Shown here piece after piece: positions 19,386-28,672 of a stretch of DNA of 64,000 nucleotides (position 1 is the stretch's first letter; every line of letters starts with the position of its first letter). The notes beneath the pieces were generated by a model. It ran no database searches. It was given only the letters and a program-made list of their open reading frames with translations, and had not been told where the DNA came from. The position numbers and the translations under genes were made by a program. The stretch is from NCBI RefSeq assembly GCF_021021435.1, contig NZ_JAINWI010000011.1:124001-188000 (forward strand). Reading direction: 5' to 3'. The stretch is from Seohaeicola saemankumensis. Lineage in GTDB: Bacteria; Pseudomonadota; Alphaproteobacteria; Rhodobacterales; Rhodobacteraceae.

Positions 19386-20969
19386 ATGAGACAGGACGAT
19401 GCAGACGGGGCGCGGCAGGCAACTGCCGCGCCCGGCTCGCACCTGCCCGCAATCGAATTGCGCGGCATTTCCAAAGCCTTCGGGCCGGTGCAGGCAAACA
19501 AGGACATCTCGATCCGCGTCATGCCCGGAACGATCCACGGCATCATCGGCGAGAACGGCGCGGGCAAATCTACGCTGATGTCGATCCTCTATGGTTTTTA
19601 CAAAGCCGATGCGGGCGAGATTTTCATTGGCGGCCAGAAGACCGCCATTCCCGACAGTCAGGCGGCCATTGCCGCGGGCATCGGCATGGTCTTCCAGCAC
19701 TTCAAGCTGGTCGAAAATTTCACAGTGCTGGAAAACGTCATTTTGGGGGCCGAAGATGGCCGCCTGCTGCGCCCCAGTCTGGCCAAGGCTCGGGCCGCGC
19801 TGAAGTCGCTGGCCGAGGAATACGAGTTGAACGTCGATCCCGATGCAGTGATCGAGGATATCGGTGTAGGACAACAGCAGCGCGTCGAGATCCTCAAGGC
19901 GCTTTACCGTCAGGCCGATATCCTGATTCTGGACGAGCCGACCGGCGTTCTGACACCCCCCGAGGCCGATCACCTGTTTCGTATCCTGCGCAACCTGCGG
20001 GCCGAGGGCAAAACCATCATCCTGATCACCCACAAGCTGCGCGAGATCATGGAGATCACCGATACCGTCAGCGTCATGCGGCGCGGCGAGATGACAGCCA
20101 CCGTCAAGACTGCCGAAACCAGCCCGGAAGAGCTGGCGGAACTGATGGTGGGGCGCAAGGTTCTTCTGCGGGTCGAGAAAACACCCGCCGTTCCCGGCAA
20201 GCCGGTGCTTGAGGTGGAAGACCTGCGCGTGACCGATAGCAGCGGTGTTGAACGTCTGCGCGGCGTGTCCCTGAACGTGCGCGCGGGCGAGGTGCTGGGG
20301 CTGGCAGGTGTTGCCGGAAACGGGCAGTCCGAACTGCTGGAAGTGCTGGGCGGCATGATGCAGGCCACAGGCAAGGTACGTGTGAACGGCCAGCCCATCG
20401 ACCTGTCCGGCCCACATGCTGACGGGCAAAGCCGCCGCAACGCAGGCATCGCCCATGTGCCCGAAGACCGGCAGCGCAAAGGGCTGATCATGGATTATGC
20501 CGCATGGGAAAACAGCGTATTCGGCTATCACCGTGACCCTGCGATCCAGCGCGGCCCGCTGATGCGGAACGCCGCCATCCTGGATCACGCGGAAACCCAG
20601 ATGCAGCGCTTTGACGTGCGCCCGCCGAATCCGCGCCTTGCGGCCAAGAATTTCTCTGGCGGCAACCAGCAAAAGGTGGTGCTTGCGCGCGAGATCGAAC
20701 GCGGCCCCGATCTGCTGCTGATCGGTCAGCCGACGCGGGGCGTCGATATCGGCGCGATCGAATTCATCCACCAGCAGATCATCGCCCTGCGCGATGCGGG
20801 CAAGGCGATCCTTCTGGTCAGTGTGGAACTGGACGAGATTCTGGCGCTGTCTGACCGGATTGCCGTGATCTTTGACGGCCGAATCATGGGCGAATGCGCC
20901 GCAGATACGGCCAGCACCCAGGAACTGGGTCTGATGATGGCCGGTATATCAAGCGGAAAGGCAGCCTGA
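19386..20969 (+). CDS. ABC transporter ATP-binding protein, double-domain sugar/nucleoside type
   Basis: 527 aa with two fused nucleotide-binding domains. The first has Walker A GENGAGKST, a VGQQQRVEILKAL signature variant and Walker B ILILDEPTGVLTPPE. The second has the degenerate P-loop GVAGNGQSE typical of RbsA/NupA-type ATPases, with signature FSGGNQQKVVLARE. It powers the BMP-type importer encoded around it. The N-terminal 20 residues are poorly conserved, so the exact start is uncertain. Confidence 0.93.
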   Translation: MRQDDADGARQATAAPGSHLPAIELRGISKAFGPVQANKDISIRVMPGTIHGIIGENGAGKSTLMSILYGFYKADAGEIFIGGQKTAIPDSQAAIAAGIGMVFQHFKLVENFTVLENVILGAEDGRLLRPSLAKARAALKSLAEEYELNVDPDAVIEDIGVGQQQRVEILKALYRQADILILDEPTGVLTPPEADHLFRILRNLRAEGKTIILITHKLREIMEITDTVSVMRRGEMTATVKTAETSPEELAELMVGRKVLLRVEKTPAVPGKPVLEVEDLRVTDSSGVERLRGVSLNVRAGEVLGLAGVAGNGQSELLEVLGGMMQATGKVRVNGQPIDLSGPHADGQSRRNAGIAHVPEDRQRKGLIMDYAAWENSVFGYHRDPAIQRGPLMRNAAILDHAETQMQRFDVRPPNPRLAAKNFSGGNQQKVVLAREIERGPDLLLIGQPTRGVDIGAIEFIHQQIIALRDAGKAILLVSVELDEILALSDRIAVIFDGRIMGECAADTASTQELGLMMAGISSGKAA

Positions 20970-22063
20970 TGGAGCGGATGCCGAAATGGGCCGATGTGGT
21001 GCTGATCCCGCTGATCTCGCTGCTGCTGGCGGCTGTGATCTCGGCCATTGTGATCCTTGCGATCGGGGAAGACCCGATCAACGCCGTACAACTGATGGTC
21101 AAGGGCGCGCTGGGGTCAACCTATGGCTGGGGCTACACGCTTTATTATGCGACCAACTTCATGTTCACCGGACTGGCAGTGGCCGTGGCCTTTCACGCGC
21201 GGCTATTCAATATCGGTGGCGAGGGGCAAGCCATGCTGGGCGGCCTGGGTGTAGCCCTTGTCTGTCTCTATCTGCCTTGGCCGCATTGGTCGCTGGCCCT
21301 GATCGCAGCCGCCCTTGGCGCTGGCCTGTTTGGCGCGGCCTGGGCCTTTCTGCCTGCGATCCTGCAAGCCAAACGCGGCAGTCACATCGTGATCACCACG
21401 ATCATGTTCAATTTCATCGCCGCCGCCTTCCTGAACTACCTGCTGGTCGGCGCACTGAAACCGCGCGGAGCGATGGACCCTTCCACCGCGCGTTTTCCGG
21501 AAGCGACCAACCTACCCAGCCTGCATGACATTCTGGCACCTTTGGGCATCGGCTTTTCAAAGGCGGCGCCTGCAAATATCGCGTTTCTTGTGGGCGTTCT
21601 GGCCTGCGTGCTGGTATGGTTGCTGATATGGCGCACAAGGCTTGGCTACGAGATCCGCGCCTTTGGCCATTCCGAACCCGCAGCCCTTTATGCAGGGATC
21701 AGCCCCACAAAAATCACGGTTGTCACCATGATGATCTCAGGCGCGCTGGCGGGGATGATGGCGATCAACAACGTCATGGGCGAAGCCGAACGGCTGGTTC
21801 TGAACGCGACCGAGGGCGCAGGCTTCATCGGCATCGCGGTGGCCCTGATGGGACGCAGCCACCCGTTCGGAGTCTTTCTGGCGGCGATCCTGTTCGGGTT
21901 TCTCTATCAGGGCGGTGCGGAGCTGTCTCTCTGGACGAATATCCCGCGCGAACTGATCATTGTCATTCAGGCGCTGGTGATCCTGTTTACCGGCGCGCTA
22001 GACAATATGGTGCGCCTGCCACTGGAGCGGATGTTCATGGCATTCCGGCGCATGGGGGCCTGA
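20969..22063 (+). CDS. ABC transporter permease (nucleoside/BMP type), first subunit
   Basis: 364 aa from ATG 20969, which overlaps the ATPase stop as TGATG; the frame extends upstream but that part is inside the ATPase gene. About ten membrane helices with the BPD_transp_2 family segment FNIGGEGQAMLGGLG and MNNVMGEAERL-like helix region (residues 260-290). Pairs with the downstream permease to form the membrane channel of the importer. Confidence 0.92.
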   Translation: MERMPKWADVVLIPLISLLLAAVISAIVILAIGEDPINAVQLMVKGALGSTYGWGYTLYYATNFMFTGLAVAVAFHARLFNIGGEGQAMLGGLGVALVCLYLPWPHWSLALIAAALGAGLFGAAWAFLPAILQAKRGSHIVITTIMFNFIAAAFLNYLLVGALKPRGAMDPSTARFPEATNLPSLHDILAPLGIGFSKAAPANIAFLVGVLACVLVWLLIWRTRLGYEIRAFGHSEPAALYAGISPTKITVVTMMISGALAGMMAINNVMGEAERLVLNATEGAGFIGIAVALMGRSHPFGVFLAAILFGFLYQGGAELSLWTNIPRELIIVIQALVILFTGALDNMVRLPLERMFMAFRRMGA

Positions 22064-23028
22064 TGGAACTGCTGACTGTCCTGCAGGTGCTGGATTCCAC
22101 TGTGCGCCTGTCCACGCCCCTGCTACTGGCCTGTCTGGCAGGCCTGTTCAGCGAGCGTGCAGGGATTTTCGATATCGGGCTGGAAGGCAAGATGCTGGCG
22201 GCCGCATTTTTCAGCGCCGCCATTGCCGCCGTGACAGGGTCCGTCTGGATCGGGCTGGGTGCGGGGATCACAGCCTCGGTCGCATTGTCATTGCTGCATG
22301 GTCTGGCCTCGATCACCTTCAGGGGCAACCAGTTGATTTCCGGTGTGGCGATCAATTTTCTGGCGGCAGGCATGACGGTTCTGATTGCACAGACGTGGTT
22401 CCAGCAAGGCGGGCGCACCCCGGCCCTGATCGGCGGCGGCCGTTTCAACGGCGTTGTCCTGCCCGGCGCCGAGGCGCTGCGCGATGTGCCGGTGATCGGC
22501 CCGATCTATTATGAGCTGATCTCGGGCCATTCGATCCTCGTCTATGCCGCCTTTGCCTGTGTGCCCCTGACATGGTGGGTCTTGTATCGCACCCGCTTTG
22601 GCCTGCGTCTGCGTGCCGTGGGTGAAAACCCCGAGGCCGTGGATACCGCAGGTATCTCTGTCACGCGCCTGCGTTTTGCCGCGGTAGTGATCTGTGGTCT
22701 TCTTTGCGGGATCGCCGGGGCCTATCTGGCAACAGCATTGCAGGCAGGCTTCGTGCAGGACATGACGGCAGGGCGCGGCTTTATCGCGCTGGCGGCCCTG
22801 ATCTTTGCCAAATGGCGGCCGTGGCATGCACTGTATGCGACGCTGCTGTTCGGCTTTCTGCAGGCGATCGCGCTCAGGAACCAGAACCTTGATCTGGGCT
22901 TTGTCACCCTGCCCGCACAGGCGATGGACGCGCTGCCCTATATCCTGACCGTGGTGATTCTGGCCGGTTTCGTCGGCAAGGCCGTCCCACCCCGCGCAGG
23001 TGGCCAGCCCTACGTGAAAGAGCGCTGA
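22063..23028 (+). CDS. ABC transporter permease (nucleoside/BMP type), second subunit
   Basis: 321 aa from ATG 22063, again in a TGATG overlap with the preceding gene. Membrane-helix rich, with FSERAGIFDIGLEGKMLAAA near residue 28, the second-permease version of the BPD_transp_2 signature, and VGENPEAVDTAGISV near residue 185. Last gene of the four-gene importer; a terminator follows about 45 bp downstream. Confidence 0.92.
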   Translation: MELLTVLQVLDSTVRLSTPLLLACLAGLFSERAGIFDIGLEGKMLAAAFFSAAIAAVTGSVWIGLGAGITASVALSLLHGLASITFRGNQLISGVAINFLAAGMTVLIAQTWFQQGGRTPALIGGGRFNGVVLPGAEALRDVPVIGPIYYELISGHSILVYAAFACVPLTWWVLYRTRFGLRLRAVGENPEAVDTAGISVTRLRFAAVVICGLLCGIAGAYLATALQAGFVQDMTAGRGFIALAALIFAKWRPWHALYATLLFGFLQAIALRNQNLDLGFVTLPAQAMDALPYILTVVILAGFVGKAVPPRAGGQPYVKER

Positions 23029-23072
23029 TAGCGGGCGATAGGTCCAGTTTCGGGCTCCAGATCAGACCTGAC

Positions 23073-23103
23073 AGGCAATCCGGCGCGCTCGGCTTGCCTT
23101 TTT
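23073..23103 (+). terminator. Rho-independent terminator of the BMP importer operon
   Basis: AGGCAA pairs with TTGCCT, with an inner CCG/CGG pair and a GCGCGCT loop; TTTTT follows. Lies between the second permease and the TauE/SafE gene. Confidence 0.75.
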
Positions 23104-23128
23104 AACGCTGGCCGCGCTAGGGATAGTC

Positions 23129-24067
23129 ATGCAGATCTACCTCCCTATCGCCGAAGTCTCGATCAACGCCTATCTTCTGCTCGGTCTGGGCGGAATTGTC
23201 GGGCTGTTATCCGGTATGTTCGGCGTTGGCGGCGGGTTTCTGATGACGCCCTTGTTGTTCTTCATCGGTATTCCGCCTGCCGTAGCTGTAGCCACTGGCA
23301 CGACGCAGATCGTGGCCTCGTCGGTTTCGGCCTTTCTGGCGCATCTGCGGCGCAAGACCGTTGACATGCGGATGGGCACGGTGCTGCTGGCGGGCGGCAT
23401 GGTCGGCGCAGGCCTTGGCGTTCTGGTCTTCAACATCCTCAAGGCCCTGGGGCAGGTCGATCTACTGGTCACGCTGTTCTACGTGTTCTTTCTGGGCACG
23501 ATCGGCACCTTGATGTTCATCGAAAGCCTGCGCGCCATCCAGCGCGCGCGCAAGGCCCGCAAGTCCGGAGGCCCCATGCCCGCCACGAAACGGCGACATC
23601 GCAACTGGGTTCATGTCCTGCCTTTCAAGATGCGCTTTCGCACTTCGGGTCTCTACATCTCGGTCATTCCGCCGCTGATCATAGGGGTCGGCGTGGGTAT
23701 CCTGACCGCGATCATGGGCGTGGGCGGCGGCTTCATCATGGTCCCTGCGATGATCTATCTGCTGGGCATGCCGACCAAGGTTGTGATCGGCACATCGCTG
23801 TTCCAGATCATCTATGTCACCGCCTTCACGATGATGCTGCATGCGGTGACCAACCAGACAGTGGATGTGGTGCTTGGCGTGCTGCTGTTGCTGGGTGGCG
23901 TGATTGGCGCGCAGTTCGGCGCAAGGATCGGTGTCAAGCTGAAGGCCGAGCAGTTGCGTATCCTGCTGGCGATCCTCGTGCTGGCGGTTGCGGGCAAGTT
24001 GGCGCTGGATCTGTTGCTGGTCCCGTCCGAGCTTTACTCCATAGGCGAACGCGGAGGGCAGGGATGA
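23129..24067 (+). CDS. TauE/SafE family membrane transporter
   Basis: 312 aa with about eight membrane helices arranged as two repeats. The family glycine motifs occur twice: SGMFGVGGGFLMTPLLFF near residue 30 and TAIMGVGGGFIMVPAMIYLLG near residue 190. Family members export sulfite, sulfoacetate or other small organosulfur anions; the substrate cannot be read from sequence. It overlaps the TIGR02186 gene by 4 bp (ATGA), a pairing that recurs in Alphaproteobacteria. AGGGA precedes the start. Confidence 0.9.
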   Translation: MQIYLPIAEVSINAYLLLGLGGIVGLLSGMFGVGGGFLMTPLLFFIGIPPAVAVATGTTQIVASSVSAFLAHLRRKTVDMRMGTVLLAGGMVGAGLGVLVFNILKALGQVDLLVTLFYVFFLGTIGTLMFIESLRAIQRARKARKSGGPMPATKRRHRNWVHVLPFKMRFRTSGLYISVIPPLIIGVGVGILTAIMGVGGGFIMVPAMIYLLGMPTKVVIGTSLFQIIYVTAFTMMLHAVTNQTVDVVLGVLLLLGGVIGAQFGARIGVKLKAEQLRILLAILVLAVAGKLALDLLLVPSELYSIGERGGQG

Positions 24068-24855
24068 GCCGTCTTCGCAGCATCACCGCCGCTTGTCTGA
24101 CGCTGCTGGTGGCATTGCCCCTGCTGGTCCTGCGACCCGCCACAGCGGAACAGGTGGTCATGGGGCTGAGCCAGAGCAGCATCTCGATCACCACGAATTT
24201 CGAGGGGTCCGACATTCTGATTTTCGGAGCAATCAAACGCGAAACCCTCATCCCCGACGGCGAGATCGACGTGATCGTCACCATCGCGGGCCCGTCAGAA
24301 ACCTATACTGTCTGGCGCAAGGCCAAGCGGATGGGCATCTGGTTGAATACCGAAGCTGTCGAGATCGACGCGGCACCGTCCTTTTACGCCGTTGCCGCAA
24401 GCGGTCCTTTGGAGAGCGTGCTATCGCAGACCGAAGACCTGCGCCATCGCATCTCGATCCCGCTTGCCATCCGCTCAGTCGGCGCACCGGAAACCATCGG
24501 CGACGCGCAAAGCTTTACCGACGCGCTCATCCGCATCCGTATGAAAAACGGCCTCTATTCCCTGTTGGAAAACGCAGTAGAGGTGCAGGAGCAGACCCTG
24601 TTCCGTAGTTCGATCAGGTTACCGGCCAATCTGACCGAAGGGGCTTACCGCACGCGGATCTACCTGCTGCGCGGGGGTGACGTCGTTGCGAATTACGAGA
24701 CCAGCATCGACGTGCAGAAAGTCGGTCTGGAACGCTATCTCTACAGCCTTGCCCATGAACAGCCGCTGATCTACGCGCTGATGGCACTGGCGCTGGCGGT
24801 TCTGGCAGGTTGGGGCGCCTCGGCCTTCTTCCGGTTGGTGCTACGGCAGGGATAA
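24064..24855 (+). CDS. TIGR02186 family membrane-anchored protein
   Basis: 263 aa. Signal peptide to about residue 28 (ATAEQ), a periplasmic beta-rich body beginning VVMGLSQSSISITTNFEGSD, and one C-terminal membrane helix (about 238-258). This family of unknown function travels with TauE/SafE transporters, and here the two genes overlap by 4 bp. It is likely an accessory periplasmic subunit of that transporter; this is inferred from context only. Confidence 0.85.
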   Translation: MSRLRSITAACLTLLVALPLLVLRPATAEQVVMGLSQSSISITTNFEGSDILIFGAIKRETLIPDGEIDVIVTIAGPSETYTVWRKAKRMGIWLNTEAVEIDAAPSFYAVAASGPLESVLSQTEDLRHRISIPLAIRSVGAPETIGDAQSFTDALIRIRMKNGLYSLLENAVEVQEQTLFRSSIRLPANLTEGAYRTRIYLLRGGDVVANYETSIDVQKVGLERYLYSLAHEQPLIYALMALALAVLAGWGASAFFRLVLRQG

Positions 24856-24928
24856 ATGCGACAGGCACTATGTGCTGCAATTGCTGCGCCATGGATATTT
24901 GAAGCAAGAAGAAGCAGCTTGCGCGCGA

Positions 24929-25648
24929 TCAGCCGCGACCGATAAACGGCATTTTGGTCGCCATAATGGTCATGAACTGCACATTCGCCTCTGGTCCAAG
25001 CGAGGCCATCTGCACCACCGCGCGCGCCACATCAGCGACATCCATCGTGGGCGGCGGCGCATCGGGATTGGCGGCGATGATCCCTTCCAGCAATTCGGTG
25101 CGCGCATTGCCGATGTCGATCTGGCCGCAGGCGATATCATAGTCGCGCCCGTCCAGGGACAAGCTTTTTGTCAGGCCAGTGATGGCGTGTTTCGTCGTGG
25201 TATAGGCGATAGAACCGGGGCGCGGCGCATGGGCCGAGATCGAGCCGTTATTGATGATCCGCCCACCTTGGGGGGTTTGCTGCCGCATCTGGCGAAAGCC
25301 CGCGCGGGCGCACAGAAACATACCGTGCAGGTTCACATCGACCACCTGCCGCCATTCATCGACACCAAGTTCGTCAATCGGTGCTGCCCGCCCGAAGCTG
25401 CCTGCATTGTTGAACAGCACATCAAGCCGCCCCGCCTGCGCGACGAAATTGTCGAAAGCGGCATCAACCGCAGCGGGATCGGTCACATCGCAAGGCAGGA
25501 CCACCGTGCGGGCATGGCCTGCCGCCACCGCCTCAAGCGCCTCGACGCGGCGTGCCAGCAGGCCCACGGTCCAGCCCGCGTCGAGAAAAGCGTGCGCACA
25601 GGCGGCTCCAATCCCTGCACTGGCGCCGGTGATGATGATGGTTTTCAT
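24929..25648 (-). CDS. SDR family oxidoreductase
   Basis: 239 aa classical short-chain dehydrogenase. Cofactor motif TGASAGIGAAC at residues 7-17, NNAG at about 85, catalytic Ser in NNGSISAHA and the YxxxK in AYTTTKHA. The Arg pair after strand beta-2 (ARR) suggests NADP(H) preference. Substrate unknown. It overlaps the RecD-like helicase stop-start by 4 bp and has a GGGAGAG ribosome site. Confidence 0.88.
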   Translation of the reverse strand: MKTIIITGASAGIGAACAHAFLDAGWTVGLLARRVEALEAVAAGHARTVVLPCDVTDPAAVDAAFDNFVAQAGRLDVLFNNAGSFGRAAPIDELGVDEWRQVVDVNLHGMFLCARAGFRQMRQQTPQGGRIINNGSISAHAPRPGSIAYTTTKHAITGLTKSLSLDGRDYDIACGQIDIGNARTELLEGIIAANPDAPPPTMDVADVARAVVQMASLGPEANVQFMTIMATKMPFIGRG

Positions 25649-27183
25649 AGCTCTCCCTCCTCTTGCATCTGAAGGCTGAGCGCGGGTGCGGTCTGCGCCT
25701 TCAGATCATCGACCCTGAGAAGCCCTGACGGTTTCGACAGCCGGTTACGCACCACCCAGTAAAGCCGCTCTTGTGCGCGCGTGATCGCTACATAGGCCAG
25801 ACGTTTCCACAAGGGCTGCCCCGCTTCGGACCTGCCCATGCGGGCGGCTGCATATAGATCGGGGGCGAAAACCTGCACGTTTTCCCACTGGCTGCCCTGC
25901 GCCTTGTGGATCGTGACTGCCGCCCCGTGCAGGAAGGTCGCGCCCATCTTGGCCGCATAGGGGATGAACGGCTCTTCCTCGTCGGGCTTCTCGATCTTGA
26001 CGATCGAGGCCGCGTTGACCTGCGGGTCTTCCGCCCCGATCACATGCAGACGCGAGAAACCTGGTTTCTTGCCTGGCCCCAGATAGATCACCTGCGCCCC
26101 CTTGATCAGGCCTCGCGCCTCAAGATCCAGCCGTTTCTTGCGGTGCTTCAAAGGCAGTTCCAGTCCGTCACAAATCAGCGGCTCGCCCTCCAGCAGCGCA
26201 TCTTCGGGCGCGCCATGTACAGCGCGAAAGGCATGAATCAGCCGGATGCGCGTGGCATTGCGCCAGACCAGAACAGGGCTGCGCGCCATCAGATCGACCT
26301 CGACCCGCTGGCCCCATATCACGCGGTCGTCGCGCAACGCCGCCTGTTCGACCATACGTTCAAAATCCTCGAATGTCAGCGAGGGATCAGCCAGCGCATG
26401 GGCCAGATCGAGGATCGGGTTATCCGCTTCTTGCCGGTGAATACGGCTGAGTTCCAACCTTGCGGGTGCGGGCAGACTGTCAAAGACCATACCGCCCGAC
26501 TGGTTGATCGGCGCCAACTGCGCCGGATCGCCGAACAGCAGAAGCGTCGGAAAGATATCCTTGAGGTCAGTGAACTGCTTTTCATCCAGCATCGAGGATT
26601 CATCGACAAACCCGATATCCAGCGGTTCCTCGCGCCGTTTCCAGCCGGTAATGAAATCGGACCCGCGCAAGCCTGCTGCGGCCAGCGCACCGGGAATGGA
26701 CTTGTGAATCTGGTAAAATGCCAGGGCACGGTCCAGCAGCAGATCGGTCAGCCCTTCGATTTCGGGACGCTCGCCATTGCCTGCAAGCCATTCCGCGACG
26801 CGCTCATATTGCGGATCATAGACCGGCGTATAGATGATCCGGTGGATCGTGGTCGCCGGCACGCCCCTGTTCCGCAGAACCGAGGCGGCTTTGTTCGTGG
26901 GCGCCAGGATTGCCAGCGTGCGCCTGTCCTTGCGCCGCTTTCCCTCGTAATCGCCAGAAACCAGTTCCACACCCGCCGCCTCGAGCGCGCGGGTCAGTTC
27001 TGCCAGCAGCAGCGTCTTGCCTGAACCGGCCTTGCCGATCACCGCCAAAACACGCGACGCGCCTTCAGTTGGAGGGGACAGGAGGCCATCGTCCAGATCG
27101 ACGCCAACACCGCGCAAAGCAGCCGCGATACGGTCATAGGCTTCGGCCTGATCGGGGGAGAATGTCACGGCGGGCAAGGTCAT
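25645..27183 (-). CDS. RecD-like ATP-dependent DNA helicase (SF1)
   Basis: 512 aa. Walker A GKAGSGKTLLLAEL near residue 50, motif II region GFVDESSMLD, motif III LLFGDPAQLAPI, and the C-terminal UvrD/RecD-like block GAAVTIHKAQGSQWENV followed by YVAITRAQERLYWVV. No RecBC partners are adjacent, so it belongs to the stand-alone RecD2-like group rather than RecBCD. It precedes and overlaps the SDR gene. Confidence 0.88.
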   Translation of the reverse strand: MTLPAVTFSPDQAEAYDRIAAALRGVGVDLDDGLLSPPTEGASRVLAVIGKAGSGKTLLLAELTRALEAAGVELVSGDYEGKRRKDRRTLAILAPTNKAASVLRNRGVPATTIHRIIYTPVYDPQYERVAEWLAGNGERPEIEGLTDLLLDRALAFYQIHKSIPGALAAAGLRGSDFITGWKRREEPLDIGFVDESSMLDEKQFTDLKDIFPTLLLFGDPAQLAPINQSGGMVFDSLPAPARLELSRIHRQEADNPILDLAHALADPSLTFEDFERMVEQAALRDDRVIWGQRVEVDLMARSPVLVWRNATRIRLIHAFRAVHGAPEDALLEGEPLICDGLELPLKHRKKRLDLEARGLIKGAQVIYLGPGKKPGFSRLHVIGAEDPQVNAASIVKIEKPDEEEPFIPYAAKMGATFLHGAAVTIHKAQGSQWENVQVFAPDLYAAARMGRSEAGQPLWKRLAYVAITRAQERLYWVVRNRLSKPSGLLRVDDLKAQTAPALSLQMQEEGEL

Positions 27184-27229
27184 GGCCGGACCCTACAGCC
27201 GCCCCGCGCCAAGAGCCAGAGGTTACGGG

Positions 27230-27868
27230 TCACGCGGTGCGGGCAAGCCCCGCATCAGTCGCGTCCCCAAAGGCGCGCCGATACCACAGATCGGACAATG
27301 CGGATGACAAACGCGCGCGCCGCGCCACCCTTGTCCGCGCTTCGGGCGTCAGCGACCACAGGCCCAGTCTGACCTTGTCGCGCCCCTCACCGGCATGTCC
27401 CAGAATGTCGGGGCAGGCCCCGATCCGACGATAGATCCGCTCCATATTGGCATCGAAGACGCCCACAAAATGTCGTAGGCCCTGCCGCTCCAGCAACTCA
27501 CCCCCTGCCAACATCAGCGCGGCGGCAACATGCGGACCCGCGCCGGGCGCCAGACAGAAGCGGGTGCATTCCCAGATCGCCGGATCATACAGGGGCGCGC
27601 CTTTGTTCAGGTGCAAGAAATGCTCGTTCACCATGCAGCGCCCTGTTGTCGGCAGGAACCGCATCGAGCCGCCATGACAACCGTCAGGCCGCTGCCAGAT
27701 GACATAAAGCGGATTCAGCGCATCATATTGGTCCTGCTCGAACCCCGCATCATCAACTGCCACCGCCCAGCCCAACCTGTCCGAGAATTGCGCGGCGCGG
27801 TCACGCAGCATGGTCGCACGCAGTTTGGGATACTTCACCAAATCCTGTCCCGTTACATAGCGCAGCAT
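27230..27868 (-). CDS. luxI: Acyl-homoserine-lactone synthase (LuxI family)
   Basis: 212 aa autoinducer synthase. All invariant LuxI residues are in register: Arg24, Phe28 and Trp34 in RDRAAQFSDRLGW; Asp46 and Asp49 in DQYD; Arg70, Phe84, Glu100 and Arg103 (WECTRF). It should make an N-acyl-homoserine lactone from SAM and an acyl-ACP or acyl-CoA; chain length cannot be predicted. It lies 90 bp downstream of luxR on the same strand. The gap carries a 19-bp imperfect dyad, so luxI may have its own LuxR-controlled promoter. Confidence 0.96.
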   Translation of the reverse strand: MLRYVTGQDLVKYPKLRATMLRDRAAQFSDRLGWAVAVDDAGFEQDQYDALNPLYVIWQRPDGCHGGSMRFLPTTGRCMVNEHFLHLNKGAPLYDPAIWECTRFCLAPGAGPHVAAALMLAGGELLERQGLRHFVGVFDANMERIYRRIGACPDILGHAGEGRDKVRLGLWSLTPEARTRVARRARLSSALSDLWYRRAFGDATDAGLARTA

Positions 27869-27927
27869 TGCAGACCCCTGTTCAACCTCGACAGGCGCAA
27901 GAGCTAATGCCTAGAGATTAACACAAG

Positions 27928-27946
27928 TTGCACGATGCGCGCGCAA
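27928..27946 (-). promoter_or_regulatory. Imperfect dyad between luxR and luxI, possible lux box
   Basis: TTGCACG-ATGCG-CGCGCAA: seven-base arms with one mismatch, centred 69 bp before the luxI start. Size matches lux-box operators, but it does not match a consensus I can name, and GC-rich dyads arise by chance. Confidence 0.3.
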
Positions 27947-27958
27947 GCCTGTCTTGGA

Positions 27959-28672
27959 TCAGACCACGATCAGCCCGCGACTGATCGCGCGGGCCACGGC
28001 ATGGGTGGTGTTCTGCGCGCCCAGTTTCAGCCTTGCACTTTCGATATAGGCGCGCAGCGTATGTTCCGAGATCGACAGCGAATTGGCCACCTGTGCGCGG
28101 CTGTAACCGATGGCGAGCAGCGTGAGCGCATCCACTTCGCGCGGCGATAGCGCTTGGGACGGCGCAGGCGTGCGGCCCGGTTCGAACTCCAGCGCCTTAC
28201 TGTTGAAATGATGCGCGATCAGGATCAAATCGCGGCGGTGACGCTGCTGGAATGCGGCCCAGCAACGATCATCGGCGTCGTGGTTAACCGTGAACAGCGC
28301 GAATTGCCCGTTGGGGCCACGTATCGGAATCGACAGCCCCTGCGCGCCCAGACCATTGGCCAGCGCATCGTTCAGAAAGGCGCGTTGCGCCTTGCCGGTC
28401 CAGTCCAGTCGCTTCCAGTCAACAGGCTGGAAATTCTGCAAGCAGCCCTGCACGACCGGATCAATCCGCAGGTAATCATGTGCGATGTAGCGCGCGACCC
28501 AATCGGCCGAATAAGTGCCGCAGCCATATTGCTGGCCTGCCGCACTGACCCAATGATAAACTATATGCCTGACCTTGAACGCATCGCGCAGGTTTTCGAT
28601 TGCATCCTGCATCGCCTCCTGGGAAGTGGCGTTTTCTATCGCTTCAAGTATCTGCTCCAACCCGTCGTTCAT
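27959..28672 (-). CDS. luxR: LuxR-family quorum-sensing transcriptional regulator
   Basis: 237 aa. The N-terminal autoinducer-binding domain has Trp58, Tyr62, Asp71 and Pro72 in SADWVARYIAHDYLRIDPVV, the usual acyl-HSL pocket. The C-terminal LuxR helix-turn-helix has LSPREVDALTLLAIGYSRAQ with the conserved Glu, Leu and Gly. Both domains are intact, so it is a full receptor-regulator. ATG 28672 is the only in-frame start near family length; it lies inside the 3' end of the small upstream gene and its own ribosome site is poor (AGGGAGG is over 20 bases away), which suggests coupled translation. Confidence 0.95.
   Translation of the reverse strand: MNDGLEQILEAIENATSQEAMQDAIENLRDAFKVRHIVYHWVSAAGQQYGCGTYSADWVARYIAHDYLRIDPVVQGCLQNFQPVDWKRLDWTGKAQRAFLNDALANGLGAQGLSIPIRGPNGQFALFTVNHDADDRCWAAFQQRHRRDLILIAHHFNSKALEFEPGRTPAPSQALSPREVDALTLLAIGYSRAQVANSLSISEHTLRAYIESARLKLGAQNTTHAVARAISRGLIVV

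Noticed and set aside
20430-20445. CGCCGCAACGCAG resembling the ethylmalonyl-CoA element
   Set aside because: One mismatch, within the ABC ATPase coding sequence and far from any promoter; treated as background.
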